Below are positions 1 to 5,267 of a stretch of 5,565 bases of DNA, in pieces. Made by a program: the position numbers and the translations under genes. Numbering within the stretch: position 1 is the stretch's first letter; each line of letters starts with the position of its first letter. Source of the stretch: an uncultured Clostridium sp. (GTDB lineage: Bacteria; Bacillota_A; Clostridia; TANB77; CAG-508); contig CAMXLV010000107.1 in NCBI GenBank assembly GCA_947244675.1, forward strand, positions 1 to 5,565, in the 5' to 3' direction. Under the pieces are notes generated by a model. That model made no database searches, was not told the DNA's origin, and saw only the letters and a program-made list of their open reading frames with translations.

Positions 1-1
1 A

Positions 2-997
2 CAAACAGAAATAGCAGATACGATAGAAAGAGCACGAGTTGATATCTTAGGAACACAAGCAGAGAACAAAAGTGGTGATATTACAAAAACACAATTTGTA
101 GAAATATTGGGAGACTATTTTGATAGTGTTCCAATAGCAGAAGACTTACCAGAGGATTTAGAAACATTAACATTAACATCAAAAGCAGAATATGGAAACC
201 ATGCTATCAAAGTATCCGATATATGGAATGGAAAATTTGGAGGAGAGGAAACTCCTGTAGTTCCTAGTTTTGATGAAAACACATTTACATTAGGAACAGA
301 ATCACCAGATGCTAGAAATACAGATAAATATGGCTGGTTAGTTCCAAAATATACAGTAAAGACAGAACAATTTACAACAGGAGTATGGAGATTATTTTAT
401 CAAGATAGTAATTATACATATTTAATAACAGATGAATGTGTTGGAAGTTATAAGCCAAGTGATTATTATGAAGAACTAAAATACCAAACAGGGGAAGATG
501 TAAGTACGATAGGACAAAAATTAAGTCCAATTATAAATTCATTATTTACATCAAGCAATACAAATGAAAATATTAGAACAACGGCATGGTTAACTGATAC
601 ATCAGATACAGGAATGTGGAGTAGTTATAAAAATACGGATGCTGTATTTGCCATTGGGAGTCCGACAGTTGAATTATTTGCAGCATCTTATAATAACAGA
701 AGTAATAAAACAACAAACATAATAGAATTAGATTTAGGAACATATGGTTATAGACAAAATACAGAAATCGATTGGTTATCAGTTAGTGATAATTATGGAA
801 TTTACAATAAAAGCACATCATCTTACTGGTGGCTTGCTTCGCCTAGTCTCAGCTTCAGCAGTGCCGAGCTGCGCGTGAACGGCAATGCCGGCTATTTCAA
901 CCAAAACCGCGTCGAAACTTACTCTTATGCAGTTCGCCCCATAGTTTGTATTCCAACATCTGTATTCAATAGCAAATATACGTTAGAAAATAAATAA
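2..997 (+). CDS. Pilin-like surface protein with C-terminal WWLASPS/VRP (DUF6273-like) domain, 5'-partial; candidate DGR target
   Basis: The reading frame is open from the left edge, so the N-terminus is missing. A TTG at 107 is not a credible start: the frame upstream encodes sensible protein (QTEIADTIERARVDILGTQA) and no ribosome binding site precedes it. That segment resembles the helix after the methylated N-terminal segment of clostridial type IV pilin-like proteins, in which an ALVITIIVLLILAGV-type helix would lie just upstream; this is inferred, as the helix is outside the window. A long beta-rich, Tyr/Thr/Asn/Ser-rich region follows. The C-terminus carries YWWLASPS (codons 824-847) and VRPIVCI (932-952), the hallmark of a C-type-lectin/FGE-like fold seen in DUF6273-type surface proteins. 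Likely secreted or cell-surface, probably binding a ligand. Between the two motifs base composition changes abruptly (see the separate entry). The stop is TAA. The pilin assignment is moderate; the C-terminal domain assignment is firmer. Confidence 0.72.
   Translation, partial: QTEIADTIERARVDILGTQAENKSGDITKTQFVEILGDYFDSVPIAEDLPEDLETLTLTSKAEYGNHAIKVSDIWNGKFGGEETPVVPSFDENTFTLGTESPDARNTDKYGWLVPKYTVKTEQFTTGVWRLFYQDSNYTYLITDECVGSYKPSDYYEELKYQTGEDVSTIGQKLSPIINSLFTSSNTNENIRTTAWLTDTSDTGMWSSYKNTDAVFAIGSPTVELFAASYNNRSNKTTNIIELDLGTYGYRQNTEIDWLSVSDNYGIYNKSTSSYWWLASPSLSFSSAELRVNGNAGYFNQNRVETYSYAVRPIVCIPTSVFNSKYTLENK
824..940 (+). other. Candidate DGR variable region (VR) within the pilin-like gene
   Basis: By my count this segment is 65 of 117 bases G+C (about 56%), in a gene that is otherwise strongly AT-rich. 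Of the 25 codons from 848 to 922, 16 end in C (CTC, AGC, TTC, GCC, CGC, GGC, GTC, AAC, TAC), whereas the flanking codons mostly end in A or T. Arginine is CGC here but AGA elsewhere. In diversity-generating retroelements, template adenines are randomised, so AAC codons become NNC; the pattern fits that. Position also fits: the 3' end of the gene, between the invariant motifs WWLASPS and VRP, where DGR variable residues sit in C-type-lectin folds. No second copy (template repeat) and no reverse transcriptase is in this window, so the DGR claim is inference. Alternatives are cassette exchange between paralogous pilin genes or recent transfer of this segment. The boundaries are approximate. Confidence 0.5.
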
Positions 998-1002
998 TAT
1001 AG

Positions 1003-1019
1003 GAACGAACGAATCGTTC
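1003..1019. other. Small perfect inverted repeat just after the pilin-like gene
   Basis: GAACGA (1003-1008) and TCGTTC (1014-1019) form a 6-bp stem with a 5-nt loop. Because GAACGA is repeated at 1007-1012, an alternative stem with almost no loop is possible. It begins 5 nt after the stop codon and has no T-tract, so it is not a standard terminator. Known DGR target genes often have a hairpin or cruciform shortly downstream of the variable region that aids homing; this one could play that role, but its stem is short and it lies about 60 bp beyond the GC-rich cassette. Confidence 0.35.
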
Positions 1020-1038
1020 AACTAAAGAAGAACAGTAT

Positions 1039-1059
1039 GGGCAGGATTTTGGTCTGCCC
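1039..1059 (+). promoter_or_regulatory. GC-rich hairpin in the leader of a small downstream ORF
   Basis: GGGCAG (1039-1044) pairs perfectly with CTGCCC (1054-1059) around a 9-nt loop. It stands out in an AT-rich intergenic stretch. What follows is not a T-run, so a Rho-independent terminator is unlikely. It sits about 20 nt before an AGGAGAAG ribosome binding site (1081-1088) and an ATG at 1092. It may therefore be a leader structure affecting translation, or part of a conserved element between surface-protein genes. The structure is seen in the sequence; its function is inferred. Confidence 0.35.
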
Positions 1060-1091
1060 GTGCTTGCATAAGTATAAATTAGGAGAAGAAT

Positions 1092-1175
1092 ATGAGTTTA
1101 ATAAATATGGTAAAAAATATAAAAGAAATTTTTTTCGATTTGCTCTTTCTTTACAATGCTTATAATTATTCATAA
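1092..1175 (+). pseudogene. Small ORF, possibly the 5' stump of an interrupted gene
   Basis: A good ribosome binding site (AGGAGAAG, 1081-1088) stands just before ATG 1092, which opens a 27-codon frame beginning MSLINMVKNIKEIFFD and ending at TAA (1173-1175). The first 15 or so codons read like a normal lysine-rich N-terminus. The rest overlaps the antiparallel TnpV-like remnant, which starts near 1138. The simplest reading is that a gene once started here and was cut by insertion or deletion at about 1135-1141. A genuine small peptide cannot be excluded. I recognise no family. Confidence 0.3.
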
Positions 1176-1506
1176 GTCCAATCCATTTCAAATGGACAGT
1201 ATTTTTCAAGTTTTTATCAATAGGATTTTTTTCTAGCATTTGTTTCATAAGTATTTCAAATCTTTGTTTAACTTGATTATCAGTTTTTACAATATGTTTT
1301 CTTAAAGTCTTATTCATAAGTATTATTATATATTTTGCTTTTTTATGACTTTTTAAATATTCTAATCTTAAATTCCAATACTTTCCAATAATATAATCAT
1401 TTTGATAATCTTTCTTTTCCCAATATAAGTTAAGAACGAAAAAATTCCCCTCTTTGTGATTAAGTTATCCTTACCATAATAAAATCCACCTAAAATTCAA
1501 TTTCAT
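1138..1506 (-). pseudogene. tnpV: Degraded TnpV-like transposon-encoded protein
   Basis: Read on the minus strand, the frame gives an N-terminal patch with VLNLYW, then GKYWNLRLEYLKSHKKAKY, and near its end LKWIGLMNN. These match the order and spacing of the TnpV family (typically ...LPNLTLPEE...GKYGxxRxxYLKEHRK...MKWVGLMNNI...), a protein of about 120 residues carried by Tn4451-type and other clostridial mobile elements. The role of the family is not well defined. The copy is damaged: from the likely ATG (1504-1506) the frame meets two in-frame TAA stops, the second at 1465-1467, or equivalently has a frameshift. The usual C-terminal tail after MNN (an AEEI...ELIY-like sequence) is absent, and the frame runs on into unrelated sequence to 1018. 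An uninterrupted 99-codon piece from ATG 1315-1317 is all that remains open with a start. No recombinase or other transposon gene is seen beside it. Family identity rests on recalled motifs, not on a search. Confidence 0.6.
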
Positions 1507-1671
1507 TACCTTTAGAAGTATAATTTTATATCTATTAAAGCTGTCTATAAATATAAATTTTTATAAAGTGTACGTAACTTATTCTTGCTGGATAAGGTTT
1601 TATGTCGAAGCGAAATACCTGTTCTACATTAGATTAAATTTGCATAATTTTTGATTTTTTTAGAAGGTATG
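1507..1671. other. Intergenic stretch without a recognisable gene; weak hairpin at 1595-1620
   Basis: No credible gene lies between the TnpV remnant and the flavoprotein gene. The segment from about 1570 to 1630 is less AT-rich than its surroundings and can fold: AGGT (1595-1598) with ACCT (1617-1620) closes an imperfect stem around a CGAA loop, and CTTAT/ATAAG just upstream can form a competing stem. On the minus strand the same bases encode a fragment of roughly 30 codons containing VFRFDIKPYPARISYV, with no start or ribosome binding site. It may be a leftover of mobile DNA or a structured leader; I cannot decide which. Confidence 0.25.
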
Positions 1672-1685
1672 GTCAATAAATTGAC
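1672..1685. promoter_or_regulatory. 14-bp palindrome, possible operator overlapping a promoter
   Basis: GTCAAT-AA-ATTGAC is a perfect 6-2-6 palindrome ending 53 nt before the start codon of the flavoprotein gene. Its right arm overlaps TTGACA (1681-1686), a consensus -35 hexamer. The best -10 candidate, GATAAC (1702-1707), is weak and spaced only 15 nt away, so the promoter itself is uncertain. A palindrome over a -35 is typical of repression by a dimeric MarR- or TetR-type factor; no such gene is in the window. Confidence 0.35.
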
Positions 1686-1738
1686 AAAGTAAAGAAGAAG
1701 TGATAACCTAGACAAAGAAACTAGATAGGAGGTAAAAA

Positions 1739-2794
1739 ATGGAAGGAATAAAATTAGGAAATAAGCAATCAAAATATCCTATAATACAAGGAGGAATGGG
1801 AGTTGGTGTTTCACTACATAAGTTAGCAGGAACTGTTAGTAAAGAAGGAGGAATTGGAATTATTGCGACAGCAGATATTGGATATCAAGAAGAAGATTTT
1901 GATAGAAATCCAAGAGAAGCAAATTTAAGAGCTATTGGAAAAGAAATAAAAAAAGCAAGAGAAATTGCAGGAGAAGACAAAATATTAGGCGTTAATATTA
2001 TGGTAGCATTAAACAATTATAAAGAAATTGTAAAAGAATGTGTAAAAAGTAAAATTGATTTAATTATTTCTGGAGCTGGAATTCCAAAAGAGCTACCAGA
2101 ATATGTAAAAGGTTCTAATACTAAAATAGCACCAATTGTATCTTCTCTTAGATGTTGTAAATTAATCGTAAAACATTGGCTAAAAAAATATCAATACTTA
2201 CCAGATATGATTGTGATAGAAGGTCCAGAAGCGGGAGGACATTTAGGATATAAAAAAGAAGAATTAGAAGAAAGTGAAAAACCAAAGTTAGAAGAAATTA
2301 CAAAAGAAATAACAGATTATATAAAACAAATCGAGGAAGAAAATCAGAAAAAAATACCAGTAATTGTTGCTGGAGGAATTTGGGACAATAAAGACATACA
2401 AAAATTTTTAAACTTAGGAGCAAGTGGTGTTCAAATGGCAACAAGATTTGTAGCTACTTATGAATGTGATGCATCAGAAGAATTTAAACAAGCTTATATA
2501 AATGCTAAAAAAGAAGATATAGCGATTATTAATAGTCCAGTTGGAATGCCAGGAAGAGCGATAAATAATTTATTTATCAAAAATACACAAAAAGAAAAAT
2601 CAAAAATAGAAAAGTGTTATCAGTGTATTAGAACTTGTGATGTGATGAACACACCATATTGCATAACAAAAGCACTAGTTAATGCAGTAAAAGGAAACAT
2701 GGAAAAAGCATTAGTATTTTGTGGAAGTAATGTTTACAAAATAACAGAAATTATTTCCGTTCATCAATTAATAAAAGAACTAACTACAATATAA
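1739..2794 (+). CDS. FMN-dependent nitronate monooxygenase / FabK-like enoyl-ACP reductase family protein with C-terminal Cys cluster
   Basis: A complete 351-residue protein, starting at ATG with a strong AGGAGG (1727-1732) 6 nt upstream. It is a TIM-barrel flavoprotein of the 2-nitropropane dioxygenase/FabK family, expected in the cytosol. Motifs in order are PIIQGGMGVGVS (14-25, FMN phosphate/flavin loop), EGPEAGGHLG (161-170, with the family's catalytic His168), VIVAGGIWD (208-216) and GVQMATRF (230-237). Members either oxidise alkyl nitronates or, as FabK, reduce enoyl-ACP with NAD(P)H in fatty acid synthesis; sequence alone does not settle which applies. At 351 residues it is somewhat longer than typical FabK (about 320). 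The extra C-terminal part carries Cys293, Cys296, Cys300 and Cys308 (C-x2-C-x3-C-x7-C) plus Cys328, a possible metal or Fe-S site seen in a clostridial subgroup. No fatty-acid genes adjoin it, which argues against a housekeeping fabK. The upstream palindrome may control it. Confidence 0.85.
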   Translation: MEGIKLGNKQSKYPIIQGGMGVGVSLHKLAGTVSKEGGIGIIATADIGYQEEDFDRNPREANLRAIGKEIKKAREIAGEDKILGVNIMVALNNYKEIVKECVKSKIDLIISGAGIPKELPEYVKGSNTKIAPIVSSLRCCKLIVKHWLKKYQYLPDMIVIEGPEAGGHLGYKKEELEESEKPKLEEITKEITDYIKQIEEENQKKIPVIVAGGIWDNKDIQKFLNLGASGVQMATRFVATYECDASEEFKQAYINAKKEDIAIINSPVGMPGRAINNLFIKNTQKEKSKIEKCYQCIRTCDVMNTPYCITKALVNAVKGNMEKALVFCGSNVYKITEIISVHQLIKELTTI

Positions 2795-2830
2795 AAAAAT
2801 TCAATAATAGTTTTAAAAAAGAAAGAAAGG

Positions 2831-2839
2831 TGATATAAT
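2831..2839 (+). promoter_or_regulatory. Extended -10 promoter for the NlpC/P60-like-BceRS operon
   Basis: TGATATAAT contains a perfect TATAAT (2834-2839) preceded by the TGn extension. It lies 19 nt upstream of the next start codon. The -35 region (around 2808-2816) is only a poor match, as is common with extended -10 promoters. The gap after the flavoprotein gene has no clear terminator, so read-through from upstream is also possible. Confidence 0.5.
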
Positions 2840-2858
2840 ACAAAAAGGAGGAAGGATA

Positions 2859-3392
2859 ATGCTTATGAAAAACATATATATTGTATTAACTCATACAGGA
2901 ACGAATTTGTCTAAACTAATAAAAAGCTATACAAAAGATGAATTTTCTCATGTTTCAATTGCATTAGACCTTGAATTAAAAGAAATGTATAGTTTTGGAA
3001 GATTAAATCCATATAATCCTTTTTGGGCAGGTTTTGTACATGAATCTATTGAAAATGGTACATTTAAAAGATTTTGTAATACAAAAACTAAAATTTACTC
3101 TTTAGCAATAACAGAAGAACAGTACAAAGACATAGAAAATAGTATTAATAGGATTAACAAAGAAAAGAAACAATATACTTTTAACATATTAGGATTATTT
3201 GCAGCAGGATTCCGAAAAAAAATAACAGTAAACAAATCATTTTATTGTGCAGAATTTGTAAAATACGTATTAGAAGAAGGAAAAGTGAAGACAAATTTAC
3301 CAGAGGTAGCAAAACCAGAAGACTTTAAAGAAATAGAAAATTTAAAAGAAATTTATAGTGGATTTCTAAAAAAATATAGTGTAAACAGTTAA
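2859..3392 (+). CDS. Putative permuted NlpC/P60-like (YiiX/YaeF-type) cysteine hydrolase
   Basis: A complete 177-residue protein. ATG 2859 is chosen because AAGGAGG (2845-2851) lies 7 nt upstream; the Met two codons later is too far from it. There is no signal peptide or membrane segment, so it is probably cytosolic. Visible motifs are FSHVSIAL with His31 near the N-terminus, EMYSFGRLNPYNPFW (42-56), and FYCAEFVKYVL with Cys130 late in the protein. His before Cys is the order of circularly permuted papain-like/NlpC-P60 enzymes (YiiX/YaeF/LRAT-like), which cleave or transfer amide or ester bonds of peptides or lipids. Similar proteins are, to my recollection, common and uncharacterised in Clostridia. 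It is first in a tight operon, 16 nt before a BceR-like regulator, suggesting a link to cell-envelope or peptide-antibiotic stress. The substrate is unknown. Fold assignment is moderately sure; function is inference. Confidence 0.65.
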   Translation: MLMKNIYIVLTHTGTNLSKLIKSYTKDEFSHVSIALDLELKEMYSFGRLNPYNPFWAGFVHESIENGTFKRFCNTKTKIYSLAITEEQYKDIENSINRINKEKKQYTFNILGLFAAGFRKKITVNKSFYCAEFVKYVLEEGKVKTNLPEVAKPEDFKEIENLKEIYSGFLKKYSVNS

Positions 3393-3408
3393 GCAAAAGG
3401 AGTTAAAT

Positions 3409-4089
3409 ATGCAAAAAATACTAATTGTAGAAGATGATGAAAAAGTAAGAAATGAATTAGAAATTTTTTTAACTCACAATGGTTATTTGGTAGAAACTTT
3501 AGAAAAATTTGATAATACAATACAAGACATTTTAAATCAAAAACCAGATGTATTGTTATTAGATATAAACTTACCAAATACAGATGGTGAATATATTTGC
3601 AAAGAAATTAGAAAGCAATCAAAAGTACCAATTATGATGGTAACAAGTAGAGATAATGAACTAGATGAACTGCTAAGTATTCATTATGGAGCAGATCATT
3701 ATATTACTAAGCCTTTTAATATTCAAATTTTATTAGCTAAAATAGATTCTGTATTAAAAAGAGTTAATAAAGAAAATGAACAGAATGAATGGCAAGAAAG
3801 GATAGATTGTAAGGAATTTGTTTTAGACATTAGTAAAAATACGATTGAAAAAGAAGGAAGAGTAATTGAACTGACAAAAAATGAGTTTAAAATATTAAGA
3901 TATTTAACACAAAATCGAGAAAGAATTGTAACAAGAGAAGAGATAATAGAATATTTATGGGATAGCGAAAGTTTTATTGATGATAATACTTTAACAGTAA
4001 ACATTACGAGACTCAGAAATAAGTTAGATGAGTTAAACATAAAAGAATTATTAGAAACCAAAAGAGGACAAGGATATTTACTAAAATAA
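3409..4089 (+). CDS. bceR: OmpR-family response regulator, BceR-like
   Basis: A complete 226-residue two-component regulator; an AAGGAG ribosome binding site (3397-3402) lies 6 nt before the ATG. Receiver domain, residues 1-118: acidic pocket Asp9/Asp10, phosphoacceptor Asp52 in LLLDINLPNTDG, Thr79 in MVTS, and Lys101 in ITKPF, all conserved. Winged-helix DNA-binding domain, residues about 130-226: LTKNEFKILRYL, recognition helix region DDNTLTVNITRLRNKL, and the C-terminal wing RGQGYLLK. The DDNTLTVNITRLR pattern and the neighbouring kinase and ABC genes place it with BceR/GraR/VraR-type regulators of bacitracin or cationic-peptide resistance. It would be phosphorylated by the kinase encoded 14 nt downstream and would bind direct repeats such as those at 5178-5194 to activate the transporter genes. 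The gene symbol is by family, not a proven ortholog. Confidence 0.88.
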   Translation: MQKILIVEDDEKVRNELEIFLTHNGYLVETLEKFDNTIQDILNQKPDVLLLDINLPNTDGEYICKEIRKQSKVPIMMVTSRDNELDELLSIHYGADHYITKPFNIQILLAKIDSVLKRVNKENEQNEWQERIDCKEFVLDISKNTIEKEGRVIELTKNEFKILRYLTQNRERIVTREEIIEYLWDSESFIDDNTLTVNITRLRNKLDELNIKELLETKRGQGYLLK

Positions 4090-4103
4090 AGAAGGGAATA
4101 AAA

Positions 4104-5120
4104 ATGACAGTAAAACAATTTTTGAAGGACAAGTTAGTAACAATTGCTTTATTAACATTTGGAATAGTTACTATTGAAATGTTTTTAAGCATTTATCCAA
4201 TTGAAAATTTTATAAAATTATATATTCCCATTATACTATTTGTTTTATATGGAATAAGTCTTATAATAGAATATCTAAGAAAAAAGAGGTTTTATCAAAA
4301 AATATTCTATTTATTAGATGAATTAGAGCAAAAATATTTAATTGTAGAATTAATAGAAAATACAAGCTTTGCAGAAGGAAAGATATTAAAAGAAATATTA
4401 GAACAAACCAGTAAATCTATGTTAGAAAATGTTAATCAATATCAATATGTAGCAAAAGATTATAAAGAATATATTGAATTATGGATTCATGAAGTAAAAT
4501 TGCCATTAGCAGCTAGTAAACTAATGATAGAAAATAACAAGAATGAAGTTACAAAAAGCATTAAGGAAGAACTAGAAAAAATAGAAAATTATATAGAACA
4601 AGCATTGTTTTATGCAAGAAGTAGTACAGTAGAAAAAGATTACTATATTAAAAAGATACTATTAAAAGAAATAGTAAATGAATGTATTAGAAAGAATAAA
4701 AATATATTAATGCAAGAAAAGATAACAATAAAAATACATGACTTAGATGTAATGGTTAATAGTGATAATAAATGGATCCTCTTTATTTTAAATCAAGTGC
4801 TTCAAAATAGTGTAAAATATAAAAAACAAGAAGGAAATTTAGAAATAGAAATTTATGCAGTTGAGAAAAAAGAAAGTGTTATTTTATGGATAAAAGATAA
4901 TGGGATGGGAATAAAAAAGGGAGAAATTACAAGAGTGTTTGAAAAAGGATTTACAGGAACAAATGGAAGAATATTAGGAAGAAAATCAACAGGAATTGGT
5001 TTGTATTTATGTAAAAAACTTTGTCAAAAATTAGGAGTTGCCATAGAATTGAATTCTATACAAGAAGAGGGAACAGAAGTAAGGATAGTGTTTCCTAAAA
5101 ATAGTTATACTAATTTATAA
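4104..5120 (+). CDS. bceS: Intramembrane-sensing histidine kinase, BceS-like
   Basis: A complete 338-residue sensor kinase; GAAGGG (4091-4096) precedes ATG 4104. Two transmembrane helices (about 11-30 and 38-57) are joined by a very short outer loop, with no extracellular sensor domain. This is the hallmark of BceS-type kinases, which receive their signal from a partner ABC transporter. Kinase core: phosphoacceptor His129 in YIELWIHEVKLPLAA, N box around NQVLQNSVKY (Asn235), G1 box IKDNGMGI (Asp265, Gly267, Gly269), F box VFEKGFTG, and G2 box STGIGLYLCKKL. All key residues are present, so it should be active. It sits directly behind its presumed regulator and ahead of a terminator, and a BceA-like ATPase gene follows, the usual Bce module order. 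The inducing peptide cannot be told from sequence. Confidence 0.88.
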   Translation: MTVKQFLKDKLVTIALLTFGIVTIEMFLSIYPIENFIKLYIPIILFVLYGISLIIEYLRKKRFYQKIFYLLDELEQKYLIVELIENTSFAEGKILKEILEQTSKSMLENVNQYQYVAKDYKEYIELWIHEVKLPLAASKLMIENNKNEVTKSIKEELEKIENYIEQALFYARSSTVEKDYYIKKILLKEIVNECIRKNKNILMQEKITIKIHDLDVMVNSDNKWILFILNQVLQNSVKYKKQEGNLEIEIYAVEKKESVILWIKDNGMGIKKGEITRVFEKGFTGTNGRILGRKSTGIGLYLCKKLCQKLGVAIELNSIQEEGTEVRIVFPKNSYTNL

Positions 5121-5129
5121 AACTTTCAT

Positions 5130-5170
5130 ATACTAGGAAATTTTAAACTTCCTAGTATTGTTGTTTTCTT
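5130..5170 (+). terminator. Rho-independent terminator after the kinase gene
   Basis: ATACTAGGAA (5130-5139) and TTCCTAGTAT (5149-5158) form a perfect 10-bp stem with a 9-nt loop, followed by the T-rich run TGTTGTTTTCTT (5159-5170). It begins 9 nt after the kinase stop codon. It should end the NlpC/P60-like-regulator-kinase transcript and separate it from the transporter genes, which then need their own promoter. Confidence 0.75.
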
Positions 5171-5194
5171 ACAAAAATGTAAGAAAATTGTAAG
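5168..5194 (+). promoter_or_regulatory. Putative BceR-type operator: inverted plus direct TGTAAG repeats
   Basis: CTTACA (5168-5173), TGTAAG (5178-5183) and TGTAAG (5189-5194) are three copies of one hexamer: the first two form an inverted repeat with a 4-nt spacer, the last two a direct repeat with an 11-bp period. An 11-bp period is the usual spacing for tandem binding of OmpR/PhoB-family regulators. The array lies upstream of the ABC transporter promoter, where BceR-like activators bind. That the neighbouring regulator binds it is inference. Confidence 0.5.
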
Positions 5195-5203
5195 GTAAAT
5201 CGA

Positions 5204-5232
5204 TGTTACTTTAGAGAGAAATCCTTTATACT
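5204..5232 (+). promoter_or_regulatory. Probable activator-dependent promoter of the ABC transporter gene
   Basis: TATACT (5227-5232) is a good -10. The -35 position 17 nt upstream reads TGTTAC (5204-5209), a poor match, which suits a promoter that needs an activator. The TGTAAG repeat array ends 9 nt before that -35. The start codon is 35 nt downstream of the -10. Confidence 0.4.
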
Positions 5233-5267
5233 TAAAATAGGAAAGAAAAAGAAAGAAGGTAAATAAA

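Noticed and set aside
107..997. TTG at 107 as the true start of the first gene
   Set aside because: The frame is open to the window edge and encodes a pilin-like helix segment upstream; no ribosome binding site precedes the TTG.
1039..1059. Hairpin as a Rho-independent terminator for the pilin-like gene
   Set aside because: The stem is GC-rich but is followed by GTGCTTGCATAAG, not a T-run.
1018..1317. Minus-strand 99-codon frame as an intact small gene or a DGR reverse transcriptase or Avd gene
   Set aside because: It has TnpV-like motifs, no reverse transcriptase motifs such as YxDD, no ribosome binding site at its ATG, and its last third is antisense of a hairpin and an RBS.
1020..1738. 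A template repeat matching the candidate variable region
   Set aside because: I looked for shared words such as TTCGCCCC, GTGAACGGC and TGGTGGCTTGC elsewhere in the window on the plus strand and saw none; the template must be outside if it exists.
3389..3577. Minus-strand open frame
   Set aside because: Antisense shadow of the response regulator gene, rich in Leu/Phe/His as expected of the complement of an A-rich gene, with no start signal.
3723..4118. Minus-strand open frame of 131 codons
   Set aside because: Antisense shadow of the regulator's DNA-binding domain; low-complexity Ser/Leu/Phe composition and no ribosome binding site.
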